A stretch of DNA of 64,000 nt from positions 107,317,172 through 107,381,171 of the forward strand of contig CM054115.1 in assembly GCA_028673005.1 (NCBI GenBank), in the 5' to 3' direction. The notes beneath the pieces were generated by a model. The model had not been told where the DNA came from, searched no databases, and worked only from the letters and a program-made list of their open reading frames with translations. A program made the position numbers and the translations under genes. The DNA comes from Tanypteryx hageni (lineage: Eukaryota; Arthropoda; Insecta; Odonata; Petaluridae). Below, in pieces: positions 1 through 14,300 of the stretch (within the stretch, counting starts at the first letter, position 1; the number at the start of each line of letters is the position of its first letter).

Positions 1-1004
1 ATTTAAAATCTGCGTTTAATGAAAAATAAATTTAAGAATACAGTTTTTAAAAATACACCTATATTTATTAAGAAGATACAAATGAAATTTTGTTAATGAA
101 GTACATCATTAAAACTCTTGAATCTTGAGGTTCATTTTCTCAACATAATTTGACAAAAATATTTGAGTATCAGTTCAAATTTTTTACATTTTTCCAAAAC
201 CTTTTTAAATCGAAGCAAGTGTAGAGGGGGGAGGATTATTTCAAGAGTTAACATAGATAAACACTAAACATGGAACACTAAATTCTCTCCAGAAAATTAA
301 GAAAAATCAAAAACTTGTTTATTTTAAGAGTTCATAAAAGTACTGAACACTTTTAGGACAATCTAAAAGTGCAGAAATCTTCAATGGAGATTTTTATTTA
401 AGAAAACTAGCATTCGAACTTGCTCTGGAATTGCAACAATCGCGTTCTTTTTTAATGAACGCTTCAATTGGATGTCAATAAAACTAATCTTTCCAAAGTT
501 TTGAGTTAAAATGTTTAACGGTTTTTTAGGTTAGGATTCGAAAGATTTGAATGACGAAAAAAGCGCGAAGATTCGAGTTTTCGAATCTTGAATCTTTTTC
601 AAGATTCGCTGGATTCGAGGAATCGAATGTCCCATCCCTAATTTATATACTTTATAATAAATTTTATCATTAAGTAGATTGATAATAGTAACCTGTTACC
701 TTACAGGCGTTTTGAGATGTTGCATGACACTTCGGACCAGCTCCCGTGAACTTTTGGGCATAAGGGTGCACTCACACACTTAATTGGACTCAGTCCTGGC
801 AGCATGAATGTACCCTAAGTGTTGCTGCTAAAAGAACTTGAATTGCAGCAAACAGAATTTAGGTCACAGCAGGTTAAGAACTACTGGTATAGGCTAAGGA
901 ATTTTACAAAATTTAGCCTGAATAAGTTGAGTTTGGCATTGTAGGTGTTAAATTTGATTAATTTGTCATATAGTATGAAGATGTGACAATTCTTGACCAT
1001 TGCT

Positions 1005-1320
1005 TTTTTACTTTCTTTATATACGAAGTATAGAGAAAGTATTGTTTTCACGAAAAAAATCGAATTCAAGATTTCAATAGAAGTACATGTTTTAAGGTCC
1101 CCTGAACATGTTTTAACTATTTTCTCGAGGATGTCTGTGGTTGTGTCTGAGACCAGAATTTTGTGGGCACTAACTTAATAACTAATAATCTGATCAGCAT
1201 AAAATTTCATATTTAACATTTGTATTAGAAAGTCAAGAACTGATTAGATTTTAGCTAAAATTGGTTGACTGGAAGTGGATGTTTATTCTAGTCATTTTTC
1301 CGTTTGTGTCAAATATCTCC
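1005..1320 (+). repeat. Repeat family A, copy 1 (diverged)
   Basis: It begins with the family's palindromic left terminus: ACTTTCT, an AT-rich stretch, TACGAAG, then AGAAAGT. The body has the recognisable phrases 'cctgaacatgtttt', 'gatgtctgtg' and 'ttttgtgggcac'. It is more diverged than the copies at 15.97-18.86 kb and fades after about 1320. Confidence 0.7.
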
Positions 1321-1479
1321 TGCAATTCTTCATTAACAAAATCTTATTTAATAACCTAAGTTATAGATAATTTTATTCTCTGCAACTTTTGTATTTAATA
1401 ATTTTGGTTTAGCCAATTGTTAAGGAGATATTTCAGTTCAATATTGACAGCAATTCCAGTGCTGCCAACTCGTAAATTA

Positions 1480-2153
1480 GAGAAAGTATTGTATTCATGA
1501 AAAAAAATCCAATTTGAGATTTCAACGGAAATACTGTTTTAAGGTTCCCTGAACATGTTTTGACTATTTTCTTGATGTCTGTGAGTGTATGTGTCTGTGT
1601 GTGTTTGTGTCTGTGACCGGAATTTTGTGGGTCTCAAACTCAAAAACTATTAATCAAATTAACACGAAATTTTATATTTGACATTTTTGTTAAAGGCACA
1701 AGAACTGGTCAACCAGAAGTAGGTGTTTACTCTTGTCACACCCATTTTTAAAAAATATTCGATGAATGTAAAAAAGTACTGGAATAAAAGTTGTAGGAAA
1801 TTTAATTTTCTACAATGTTTGTTTGAAACATTTTCCTGTATAATGCATTGTTTCAGAGATATTTTAAAATATATATTTTTAGCTGCCACCACCACACCAC
1901 ATACCAGCGACTATTATAAGCACTTTACGCTTAGTTACGTCTTAGTAATGCTCCTTTTTATTTTCTTAGTTTTTGAAGCTTTCTGGCTATATCCAATGTC
2001 AGAAGACTATGGTTTGAGTTTATTTCTGTTGTTTGTAATCTTTAAATTTTTCTCACAGTTCATTAAAATATTTATTATCATTTAACCTTTTTGGAATATT
2101 TAGAAATATTATAGGTATGGAGAAATTCATGTGGTGGCCATATCAGATTTTTT
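1480..2153 (+). repeat. Repeat family A, copy 2
   Basis: This copy lacks the first bases of the left terminus, starting at agaaagtattg. It then follows the family to the right terminus, where a GTGG-tggCCAC palindrome is followed by CAGATTTTT. A (GT)-rich run sits near 1580-1610. Frames crossing it (for example 1723-2085) recur in other copies only as broken reading frames, so I do not call them genes. Confidence 0.8.
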
Positions 2154-2230
2154 TAGTATAATATTTATTAGACCTATTATTGAATGCAATCAATTGATTG
2201 CTCAAATTATTTTTTCTTCTTTAATTTTAG

Positions 2231-2335
2231 GCAGTTGTGGGTATGCACAAAAAGGCATTTGCTGGTTATGAGCAGCAAGATTCTCATGAATTTCTTACCA
2301 TCTTGATGGATTGGCTGCATGAAGACCTGAACAAG
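2231..2335 (+). CDS. USP8: USP8 exon (QQD box)
   Basis: 35 codons in phase 0, with acceptor ttttag and donor aag|gtaaaa. It encodes [20 protein letters not shown] followed by DLNK, the conserved segment just after the catalytic Cys box in USP8. Confidence 0.93.
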
Positions 2336-5300
2336 GTAAAAAAAATTATTGTATTTTATTCATATATTTTATGCTTGTATCATAATGTGATGTATATTAT
2401 TCAATACAGAACATGGAGATTCCAGGGCTGATCAAAAAGTATCATGACAATTCATATCTCTGATAAATCACACTGAGTGGGTTTGCGGATTTGTTGAACA
2501 TGTCCTGACATGTTACTGCATGTTCAGGAGTGTTTGCAGCTCATTCCATTGCTTCAATCATTCATAGTCAGTCAGTCAGTCACCGTGTTTTTGTCACGTG
2601 TGGAATTGAACCATGTCCGAAAGTGCAGAACAATTCATGTACATTAATTGTGAGAAAATTGAAAAACGATGACCAAAACTTATCAATTGGTTTAAATAGC
2701 ATTTGGAAATGCAACAATGAGCCATGCACAAGTTTTTGAGTGTTATTTAAAGAGGAATAAATATCTGTTTAAAGTAAAGAGCATTCTGGATGCCATTCAA
2801 CCAATAGAAACGATGAATCCGTAGCTCGAATGCTTAATTTAGTGCGAAATGACAGAAGATTGGTTATTCATGAAACTGGTGAAGTGGTAGGCGTTTCTTA
2901 TTGCTCATATCAAACCATTTTAACTGAAAACTTGGGAATGAGGTGCATCTCAGCCAAGTTTGTTCCATGACAGCTAACAGAAGCAAAAACAAAACTGCTT
3001 GTCTTTTGAGTTATGACTTGCTTGAAAGTGTAGAAACCAATAAAAACTTCTTAAAAAATATTGAAACAGTTGATGAAAAATGTCTATGGTTATGACCCTG
3101 AAACTAAACAGTAATCATTACAATGAAAATCCTCCCTCTTCTTCCAACCGAAAAAAGCACACCAAGTGCGCAGCAAAACCAAAGTGATGCTGATTGTTTT
3201 CTTTGATTTTGAGTTTATTGTGCACCATGAGTATGCTCCACAAGGTCAGACTATCAACCAAAATTTACTATATACAAGTTTTGAAATGTCTCCATGATGC
3301 AGTGTTTCATAAACTGCTGCAAAAGTGGGAATCCTATGAGTGGCAAATTCACCATGACAATGCACTTGCCCCTCAGCCCAACTTGTGCAGCAATTTTTAG
3401 CAAGTAAGACAGCCTCCATACAGGGGTGGCCTATCCATTTGGACGAACTTGGTGGTCGCCTAGGGAGCCAAGTTACATGGTGTGCCAAATTCGAGGAAAA
3501 AATTCGAATTAAAAAAATGAAAAAGACAAAAAAATGAAATATCGGAGATGTCATTATATCAATTCCTGTGCACGTACAGAGGGAGTATGAATTATAATTA
3601 ATTTATCTACATTTCTGAGAATTTGTTAGTATGGCATGTAATTTTGTTAATTCACGACAAATTGTTGTACATTGTAGTCAACTGTGTTCTGTTTACGCCT
3701 GCTGCATCATGTTTTGAAACACGAGCTAGAAAGAGAAAGAATGAAAAAGCTAATATTGAAGAGAGAGGTTCAGTTCTATTCACTCTCGTTCGGCATCACT
3801 GGCTGAATACATCATGAGTAATGATTCTGGTCCGAGAATTCTCAACAAAAATTTTCTGGGAAATTTCAGAATTTTTCTTGTCTTGAGTCCCGGGAAATTT
3901 TCATTCAAGACTTCCAGACTCAAGACTTTTTTAAAATTGTATTTTTTTTAACATATTGAAACCCCCGAAGTGGAACTCAAGCCAATATGATTCATACGCG
4001 CTGCACTGCAAAAATAACATAGGTACCTCTGACTGGCGACCGAACCTCAATAATCTGGGCCGGGCGTAGGCAGTGAGGTAAACATCATCGGGGCACCGAA
4101 AATCATTGGGCACTCAAAAGATTGTTGGTGGTTCTCCCATTTTCCCTTTTAATTGATAAATTATTGGAGAGTGTTGAGTGAGTGTACTTGTAGGTTTTAT
4201 TTGAGAGATAAAGCCACAAACATGTATATTTTGCTTGCGAGGTATACAGGTATAAATATATTCAGTTACTTTGCGCCCACCCTGTTCCTGTACTGTACTG
4301 GCGATTGCATCTCTGTTTGGAAGTACAGTCTTCCACTTCAAGATGCGCTCTTTGATATATTCGGTACACTTTCTAGAATTTACGCCACAGATTAGCTCTT
4401 CCTGAGAAAGGCAAACAAATCTTGCAGAGCGAGAGATACCCAAATTGCGATCATTGCCAGTTGCGTATCCAAGAGGAGAATTGCTCCTATTGAATGTGAC
4501 CTATCGTCTCTTTCTTGAGAATTTTCTGTTTCCGTCCTTGAAGGTGAGACTACTCTTGAGTTCTGTAAACATATTCTGGAAACAAACAACTGATGTCAGT
4601 TCCTACTCAAGAATGGAGGACATGTGGAATACTTGAAGCTACTTAATATACTTAATTATATTGTCTAAATAACTATTATTGTCCAAATATTTGCTGAAAA
4701 TAAGAGGAAAATCGAAATAAAGAGATATAATGTATGAAGAATTAACAGAAATTTACTTCAAATATTTGAGAACATTATATGTTATTTAAAACTTATTGAA
4801 TTTAACTTAATAATTGAACAATTTTACTAGCTCTTTTTAACAAGTAAAAACAATAAAGCGTGAATGAACAATCAGTTTACCATTCAAGGAAATTATGTAG
4901 TAACTTACTATGAAGTAAATACTTGCATTAACTGCAATGAATTCCAGCTATATTTTAAGATCGCACTTTTATTTTTACTATAGTAGTTTTGGAATTTTTG
5001 TCATCCATTATTTGGAAAGTAGGCTAAAAATGCTAATTTATAATGCCCATTGGAGTGAAGTATTATTTAGCTGTCGTGTACAAATCTATTCCAAAAATTT
5101 TGTGTCTCTATTTTATCTGATCTCAGAAACATTGGTTGGACAAAGGGATGGACAGACAAGCGAAATAATTAAGCCTATGTTAAAAAAATGCTTAAAAACA
5201 TTAAATGAAAAAAGGGGCAATGTTTCCCAATTTATCAAAAACCTCATTGTCAGCCTACTATCAGCGCCAAAACTTTGCCGAATCCCAGCAGATGGGGTGC

Positions 5301-8300
5301 ACCCATCCTTCTCTCCCTCCCTCACTGGCTTCAACTATTATAAAAGTCACTATAAAATATTTTGTTCATTTTAGGCTTATGATATTAATTGATTTGTAAT
5401 ACAAAGCCCAAGAAGAAGCCAACATTGTGCACAGCTTGAGGAGATACAATGGTCTCATAAATTAAATTAAATATCATACACGAATAAAGCTGCCAATTTG
5501 AAATCTTGTACACGTAATAATAAGACTATGATTCACATTATTTAAAGATTTAGTTGCAATCGAACAAATCGTTTTGTAATTATGAACTGGCAAAGTGACG
5601 CCTTCCGTCTCAGAGCTCTAAAAATGGGGTCATTTTTTCCTTCACACCCCAAAAACGTCCTTGAGGTTTGGTGATGGGGACACCGATTCCATGGTTCGCC
5701 TAGGGCGCCAGCTGCTGGCAACTAGTCTAGGGCTGCCCCTGCCTCCATACTCACCAGATATGGCTCCCTAAGGCATTTTTCTCTTCCCTCAAATTATAAA
5801 AACCTTGAAAGGCAAAAGATTTGATGATGTGGAAACGATTAAATAAAATGTGACCAAGCAGTTGTTGGCGATTCCAAAAATTGAGTTTAAGAGATGCTTC
5901 CAACATTGGCAGAAATGATGGATTAAGCGTGTACGTGCTGAAGGAGACTACTTTGAAGGGGATTAACCTCCCATTCCTATAAGTACAATATCTTACTTTT
6001 CACAGATTCAGTCTCGATACTTTTTGATCAGCTCTCATATAGCTTATTGATAGCAGTGTCAATATTCATTATGAAGCTTGTGATCTTATAAAAGCAACAA
6101 TAGAAATATTTTAGTGTTTAAAGCAGTTTTTCTGACTTTGCTCCTGGAAAGCTTTTCGGTTACAGTTGATGTCGGTTTTATTTCATTTTGCTTCATTGGC
6201 AATAGTGGCTATCCAGATGATCTTTCTTGAGATATATTTGAATGGAGATACTTCATTTTTTTTAAATTTATCTCTCATATGTTGCTTCAATTACCAGCAT
6301 TATTATTATAATGCTGGCAACAGCAGTATTCAGGTATATTTCATTAGGACTACTTTATAGAGGTCCTATAGAACATCATTTGCACTGCAGTTATTTAGTG
6401 GGATAGTTTTGAAGATCCTGATATTCTCATAGAGCTATATTTAATCTCTCTTGTAGCCTGTTATTTGGTTTTTCTGTAGAGAGTTTTCTGTTAGTTGTGA
6501 AAGGTCTGCTGCAAGTCAGTCATATCTAAAGTTTCAAATTGACTACAATTTTAGAAAGTAAATCAGGAAACAAACAAATCATGTTAATTGAATGGCATGG
6601 ATGGAGAGAATTATTTTCTCCCCACTGCTGGAGAACATTTCCACCTGACTATGCAGTGCTTTCCATGTTTCCCATGCTTCATTCCTAACATATAGTGGTC
6701 ACTCTGGAAGGGTAAGATGAAGTATGCCTAGACAGCAGGTTCATAGTTGTACAATTCAATTATTTTTACTTAAGATATCAAGTAGATTCTATGATATTTT
6801 GCTGAGACAATATGCAGTGTGATTTAGCTTACTTATTCTCATATAATCTGCACTTTTTTACCAAATTTTATGTCTCCATAATGAGGATGTGACTTACATG
6901 CGAGGAAAAAAATATCCTATAAATTCAAAAGTGTGAGATAATTATTAAAATTCATTAGGACTTCACTTGGGCAGATGCTTTGTTTGCTTATGTTGTGAAG
7001 TGATGTAATTTAAAAAGTTTGTATTGTCACATCTAGCATGTTATGAAATTTATTAAATGAAATATTAATTTTATCACATTACATATTATATCTCCATTAT
7101 GTAGTAACGCATCATATTGTTTACATTGCTACAACAATAGTAGTGAAATGTAAATACACATTAAATTTCCTCTCATGTAGACAGCTTTTACAATTAAAAA
7201 GAAAGGGATAATTAATGAGGAATAAATGAATGTAAATTTGTTTAATTTTCTTTATGCACTTACAGTGTCTTGTAAATGAAAAGAAATTGATAACTTACGA
7301 TGAATGAGCAAGGATGTAAATTTGACATTACTACTACTCAGCCCCAGTGAGATAGTTTTAAATAACTTTTGATTGTTTAAGGGCAATGTGTTTTGCTCAA
7401 AATAAAATAAAAATGAATTGCCTTCTGAAAGGAAGTGTAATAATAAAATTTTTTGTAGAAATGTATTGAATGCATTTTCTTTGGTCTGAATAACCTTCGC
7501 ATTCTCTCTCTCCATAGGCTAGACAGAGGGTCATTCCAATTGGGTCTGGTAGTTCTGAGACATCTGCACAAAATGCTTCTGGTCCAGAAGGTGCAATAAA
7601 GGCTTGGCAGGAATTCTGCCATCAGAATGAATCTCTTGTCCTGCAGCTCTTTTATGGGCAGCAGGCATCAACAGTTCGCTGCCTTCAATGTGGAGAACAG
7701 TCTGTGACATATGAACCTTTCTCTAACCTATCGTTACCACTCCCTGCTAATGCAACACGATGCACACTTGCTGTAAGTCCACTTTATAATTTATCAAATG
7801 ATGCAATTCAGTATAATTTGATTGTACCTAGAACTAATGTGACTATATGGAAAGAGGTGCAGGATATATACTATGATAATAAATGGATGACATGTTCTAA
7901 AATGCTCTCAGTTTAGTTGTGTTACTGTACCTATATGTGATGATGTATGCATGTGTATAATTCTACTAGGTCATCAATGTTATTACCATTTAAATGTTGT
8001 TATGGCATTTGTTAAAACAAAGAATTTGGTAAGTGAATCAGTTATGTGTTTTAAGTTAAAAGTTGAGTAAATAGGAAAATTAGTTGCATTAAGTATTTTA
8101 TTGCTTTTTAAATGTACACTGTAATAATTTGGTTTTATTGATCCAAAAAGGACATTTATTGTGCATAAAGATTGTACCCCACAGTCTCAACTTAAGTGGA
8201 TAATTTTTTCATGAAATCAGCTGTGTAAATCACCTGCTGCTTGAAAGGGCAGTGGGCACAAGTCCTGCAAAAGTAGGATTTTTTCCAAGGTCGCCAGGCC

Positions 8301-11300
8301 CCCTATTTGTGTGGTTTGAGGTGACCGCACAATGTCAGCATTCCATCCTTTGGAAGGGACATTAAGACATTAGCCCCCTTGGCACTCTTTGTTAAGTATA
8401 AGCTAATGCCAACACTGGGTTTCCCTCCTCTCTTGTGAGTTTTTTCGGTGTGGAAGGAGCTATGGCTATAATAATCCAATAGGTTGGTTAGCCAAAAATA
8501 CACACACACACACACACTCAGCTGTGTAAATCAAATTTGCATAGGTCGCGAAATATTTTCCCACGGGTGTAATGTTATAATAGGGTAATGTGTTCTTGAC
8601 AGGCTCCAAAGAAGAATTTTTTTAACATTGAGAATGCAGTTTAACAGTAAAAAACATATTATAAGTATGTTAGACACAGAAATATAAATTAAAGTTTAAA
8701 GAAGGATGAAAAAATAAATATGCGAGCTTCTGTGGTGAGATGTTAAATGAAAAATTTAAACACCTTATACACAAAAAATGAAATACTAGTGATAGTACAT
8801 ACACACACTTACCTGGTTCACGGAAAACTAATTCTCTCCAGGGACCGAAGTATTATGCGTACGAATTTGCAAGAAAATGATTCTGTGCCGGGACTCGTGC
8901 ACATGCACAAACACACACACACTGACACACAAAATCAGACAACTACACCAGTATTTATTTATTACCTAAATGTACATTTCGACATCAGTGATGTCATCCT
9001 CAGTAGGAAAATTAGGGAATGAACGTTAACTGAAAGCGGAATTTATATAGGTGTCAAGGATGTGTTATGATGATGATGATGTGTTTTTTTGTGTATAAGG
9101 TGCTTAAATTTTTCATTTAAAGAAGGATATTTAGCAATACACATATAGGAGATCCTTGAACAGTGATTTCCAAACTGTGTTATATTACATGCGATGAGGT
9201 GTGTCACAAGATGTACTCGTAATATATAATATATCATATTGTTTTATTATTAAATAGAAACTAATTTTTATCGTAGAATTTTGCTTGCAGTTTTTATCAC
9301 TTGCTATGAGAGTGTTGCCATTGCAACAACTATTATTGGACTCTGATTCAGTATAGTCTAGTACAGTTGTTCCCAACCTTTTTCACTTTGCGAACCCCTT
9401 GAGCTAACCTATTTCTCATCATGATCCTATTTGATTAACCTTTTATCTTCGCAAACCCCTTGATTTGTAACAGTATTGGCAGCAAACCCCTTATAATGGA
9501 GAGTAAATTTTGTAAAAAAATTTTGAACTCGTTTAATTTAAAAAAATAAAATGTATATATATAGCACATAGTGTGTAAACGTTTACAATAAAATCAGAAT
9601 CTCTGATATTGTCATAAGTTTCTAGTTAGTACCCTGTAAAATACAAATATAATTATTGAAGCGTAAGATAAAAGTGAAAATAAAATCATGCTACTAATTT
9701 GAAAGAAAAAAAATATTGGTAAAAATGGTAGAACCAAGAAAATGAAAAAGATGCCATTGCAAATTTTTTCTAGTGAACCCCTAGGGGTAAGCGAACCACC
9801 GGTTGGGAAATGCTGGTCTAGTACATACAGGCATTATATTTGCCATACAAATACATGTGATCGATTTAGTTTTCCATTCGAATGTATTTGTGATATTTTA
9901 TAATGCTAAATGATGAAATTTGGGAGCACAAAGGGCAACTCATCTGTGGTAATTTTAAAGATATTAAAGTCAATATAAGTAACTAGCATAATTGCCCGTC
10001 AAGTAGGATGGGTATGCATGAATTAAGTATACGTTAAAATTGAAATAAAAGTTAATGAAACTAACTTTTGTATGCATTAAAAAGAAAGCAATAAATATAT
10101 AATTCACATAATTGAGTGTTCCAGAGAGTAAGTTTTGAGCGAATAGAAATTGTTTGACAAAGAAATACATTATGCTATACAATTCTTATATGCCCAAAAT
10201 TTTTTAAATCTATGTAACATTTAATATTGTCTCTCTTTCGTGTTAAAACATTCAAAGAATGCATTCCTTACACATATAGTATAAGGATTAAGGTGACAAT
10301 ACAATCTCGAGGTTTAACAATGACAACAAATTGTTATCTAGATCTCAAACCAGCAAGCGCATTCGAGAAGGCAAACATAACCCTGAGACAGAACTCCAAG
10401 CACATAATGCTCCCAGACATCTGTTTTTCATGAGCCTTCTTATTCAGTCATCCAACTAGAGTGATAGCTGGCTAAGGAGAGTGAAATTTAAAAAAAAAAT
10501 ATTTTAATAACATTTTTTCAACAATTTTCTTTCCTTTTCATAATTTTTACTATAAAATGCTTTTTATTTGAGCATTTTTTCATCAGTAGTTCACGAGATA
10601 CACGATTTTTCTAGAAAACAGTCATATAAACTTTAAATGCCCAAAAAAATATGCCACCTGGCCCCTACTTGAAGGTATTTAAATCTGGTGCATAAAGGTT
10701 AATAAAATGGTGGGGTTTTTATTCAAGTATGGAATAGTGCTTTATTTTAGCAAAGTAATGTGGAGAAAATTAAATTGATGATATAGTGGACAAAGTATGT
10801 CTAAATTTGGAAAACAAAATAATAATGATTTTTTTCCTTTCACTTTTATTCTGTTTTAGGATTGCATGTCATTATATCTTAAAGGAGAACATATAACTGG
10901 GTGGAACTGCCCAAAATGCAAAGAGCCCAGAGATGCCATAAAAAAATTTGACATATGGATTCTTCCACGAATTTTAGTAATTCATTTCAAAAGGTATGTA
11001 AATGTTTAGTTTGTCAAATTGAACAAGAAATATGAATTATGTTTTTCTCTTCAATTTTATAATGTGATGATTTTCATTAAAACAGTTATTGAATTTTTGT
11101 TATTTTATTTGAATCAAATGAGTTCTTTAATCCCTCAGTGTCAGCTCTTGTGTGTTATATGGACCTTGTATAGTGATAATTTTAAATTCCTCTATGTTCA
11201 TATTTTATGAGGAATTTTAAGATATTTATATTGGAGAGAGAGGAATCCTTATCCCCAGTGTCTCCCGAAGTGAGAGTCATTTGAACTGAGTGAATGGAAA

Positions 11301-14300
11301 CTGCTGTGAATAGGGTTGCCAACTGTCCTGTATTATATGGGATTTCCCGTATTTTTAGTTATTTTCCTGTCTCATTCAAACTCTATATGTGATGCTATTT
11401 TTCCCATATTTTAAATTGTACTTTTTTTATCTATCATGTTACTTTACATAAGAATATATTCAAAGCTGTTCCTGGATAATATGGATAGAATAATAAGACT
11501 CTATGTTGTACTTTCCTATCTGGTTTATTTGCAAGTTACACACTTCCACAATGGCAAAATTAAATTTACCTATCAAACATATTAATCCTAAAGCTTTAGT
11601 TTATAGTTGCTAATAGATAAGCTGTTGATGCGCCTTTAACCTTTAAAGGACTGGCATACATTTAAATGCATGCTGGATGTAGGATCTGTTGGCCGTGGAG
11701 ACAATGGGTCGAGTGAATAAAAAATAAGCAAATGCTTATGCTTAAGATTTCCCTCACTTTTAAGCAAATGCTTAATTTGGGGTGAATAAAAAAAATAGCA
11801 TTTGCTTTTGCTAGAAATAATAAGCATTTGCTTATTTTTAGGAATTTTCTTAAGCATTTGCTTAAAATTGTGTGAATAAAACCAAGCTTTTGCTTAATGC
11901 TTTAAGCATATGCTTAAATTTTTTTAAGTGAGGTAAAGGGTTTGCTAAAATATTTCCAGGTACTCTATTTTCATGATAATTGATCCTAAATATAAATATG
12001 GTAATGTATGGTGACACGAAAGGTTAAAAAATACGAGAAAAGTTTCAACAACCAACGGTTATAAAAATTTATATCGTTTTTCTGAAGAAAATGTTAAGTA
12101 CCTATATTTCAAATCTGTTACTCGGAGAATATCAAGAAAGGCGTGGCGGGGGTACTGTCTTCCAAACAGAAGATAGAAATATTTTTGGCGTCCAAAATCA
12201 CTATAAAGGCAAATGACTGGATAAAATTACTATAACTAATTGAATAAAAATACACCCATGATTTGTAATATTATCAAATTCAGTCATAAAATAAATAGTT
12301 TTAAAAAATTATTAATTAACTTTTTAAAAAATATTACCCAATATATTTATGTTTTTAGTTTGAAATTCAACTATGTAAAACTTTAAATGTAAACAAAAAC
12401 AAGTGAAGGAAGAGTTGCAAAGAGCTTTCTTCCGTAAAATTTAAGCATTTGCTTAAAACTGAGTAGCAAATGCTTATAAGCAAAAGCAAACTTTTATTCA
12501 CTCAATATGAAGCAAATGCTTTTAGCATTTGCTTATGCTTTTAGCAAATGCTTATGCTTTTGCTTAATGCTTTAAGCATTTGCTTAGTTTTTATTCACTC
12601 GACCCAATATATTGTACGCTGAGTCTCAAGGCCTTTTCTGTTTGCATAGAGGTCGCTCCTGCCTCGGAATCAGCAGCTGGACGCTCGAGACACCCATCAG
12701 TATGACCTAACATGACTCTGGAGTGAAAATATTGGAGTGTGAATGTATATAATGATGAATTAAGCATTAGAAATACCAAATAAAAATCACAGTTCTCTCT
12801 TGAAATGCCATTCTAGGAAGGACACAGCAAATGCATCATTCTCTCTCTCTCACCTCTTCGTCTTCATTCTCTTATACATTGAGAGCATAAAAATCATTAT
12901 TGTATCATTTCTTTGAAAATTTTTACATGTGAGGCTCTTTCACTGGCATTTACTTGATTTTTCGAATTGATTCAGTCTATACACGAGTGCAAATTCGGAA
13001 TTGATTTTTTTCTTGCGAGATTAAATATGCTTATAGAAAAGCATTTTCTCATGGAATTAGTATTTTTTTATAATCAACCATTACCTACTTAATGAGTTCG
13101 TTCAATAAAAATATCCTCATTTTGGTTGTGCTGCTCGACACTGTTCAGCTCCTTAAGGGTCCAAGATAAAGAGAATGCATAAAAAGTTTTGTGGACAAGA
13201 GGCTGGCGAAGGACGTAAAATACTAACGAGAGGTTGCGAGTGTCATATTTGAATAAATCCTTGTTTTTAGCCCTGAAATTTTGCAACCGAGACTACATGA
13301 ATGACAACACATTGAACTAGCTCTCTGCTCAAGGGACCAATAAATAGGAATTGTTGGGTTGGTTTATTGCAGGATATTCCCAAAAATCCTTTCCATAGAA
13401 ATTCTTGTACTCCTTGTTCATATGGTCGGGGAAAGTAATGCTACATATGTTTTCATTTGTGGATATTCCTGCACTAACCATCATTTGGAGCTAGGCAGAC
13501 AATTTCAAGTCCACAAAAATGCATTGCTTGTCACAGCAGACAGTCGTCCTCAAACCATTGAATTGCATGGTAGCAGTGATGAGTTTTCTTTTGGTGAGAT
13601 TTCATTCTCTCGTAAGATCAATATTTTATTGTTTATTTGCTTTTTCTTGTAAGTGTTTGCAATGATATTTTTTTGTTGTTGCGGCTTCTTTATCTAATCT
13701 GCAACTGGCTGTTTATCAAGATGGATGACACTTGAAGGAGGAGGGTTCAAGTGCTCTTTCCGACCAACACTGCCCTGCAAGAAAGACCTAATTCTCCCCT
13801 TAGTTTCCCTTGTCACCACCTGCTTAGTTTACTATTGGAATCCTATCCTGTATAAAAATTTAAGAAAATGTTACTGTTGTCGACCCTAGCTTTGGGATCA
13901 GATGCTAGTCTCCCCCCAAATTGCTAACACCCTTATTAGGCAGGGTCTTGGTATACAGATAGACTATCTGCCAACGGATACTAATGTCATGGGTTCGAAT
14001 CCCACCAAGGACATGGTTGTTTGTGTTCGTTGTTGGGTTATATGTAAGAGTGGACTAGATGGTCTAAAATATCACCCTTAAAATAAAAAACAGTTTATTA
14101 TTATTACCCCTGCCTTAAGGTAAATGCACTACTGATAATGCAACTTTTCTTATTAATATATTATAATGCAACTTTTCTTATTAATATATTATAATGCAAC
14201 TTTTCTTATTAATATATTTAACGTGTTTTCTTTCAGCAAATTTTTTAGCTTATTTAAATTTTGCACAGTATAATAAAATTCCACCTTATCAATTAAATAT

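Larger units (their letters stand above)
1..2230. other. USP8 intron sequence, no gene seen
   Basis: This is intron upstream of the first USP8 exon in the window. It holds two copies of repeat family A (1005-1320 and 1480-2153). Around 530-640 there is a short stretch rich in GATTCGA-like words. I see no coding exon here. The exon with the USP8 catalytic Cys box should lie further upstream, outside the window. Confidence 0.6.
2427..6032 (+). mobile_element. mariner element, interrupted by a hAT insertion
   Basis: A 17-bp terminal inverted repeat, gctgatcaaaaagtatc, lies at 2427-2443, with its reverse complement at 6016-6032. After removing the hAT (3421-5741) and one copy of its 8-bp duplication, the element is about 1.28 kb, the normal length for mariner. 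The inside reads as a decayed transposase. It lies in a USP8 intron and is intact in length but dead in coding capacity. The true tips may extend a few bases beyond the matching 17 bp. Confidence 0.9.

Noticed and set aside
1723..2085. 120-residue open frame with hydrophobic stretches
   Set aside because: It lies in repeat family A. The corresponding segment in other copies is broken, so it is not a conserved gene.
4937..5374. 145-residue frame inside the hAT element
   Set aside because: It shows no hAT transposase motifs, and related sequence at 58.3 kb is not open. Likely a chance frame.
13359..13652. 97-residue frame within a USP8 intron
   Set aside because: No family signature, no flanking splice context consistent with the USP8 phases, and not seen in other repeats here.
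14136..14219. Three-copy 28-bp array considered as a CRISPR-like array
   Set aside because: The copies are directly adjacent with no spacers, and the genome is eukaryotic; it is a plain tandem repeat.
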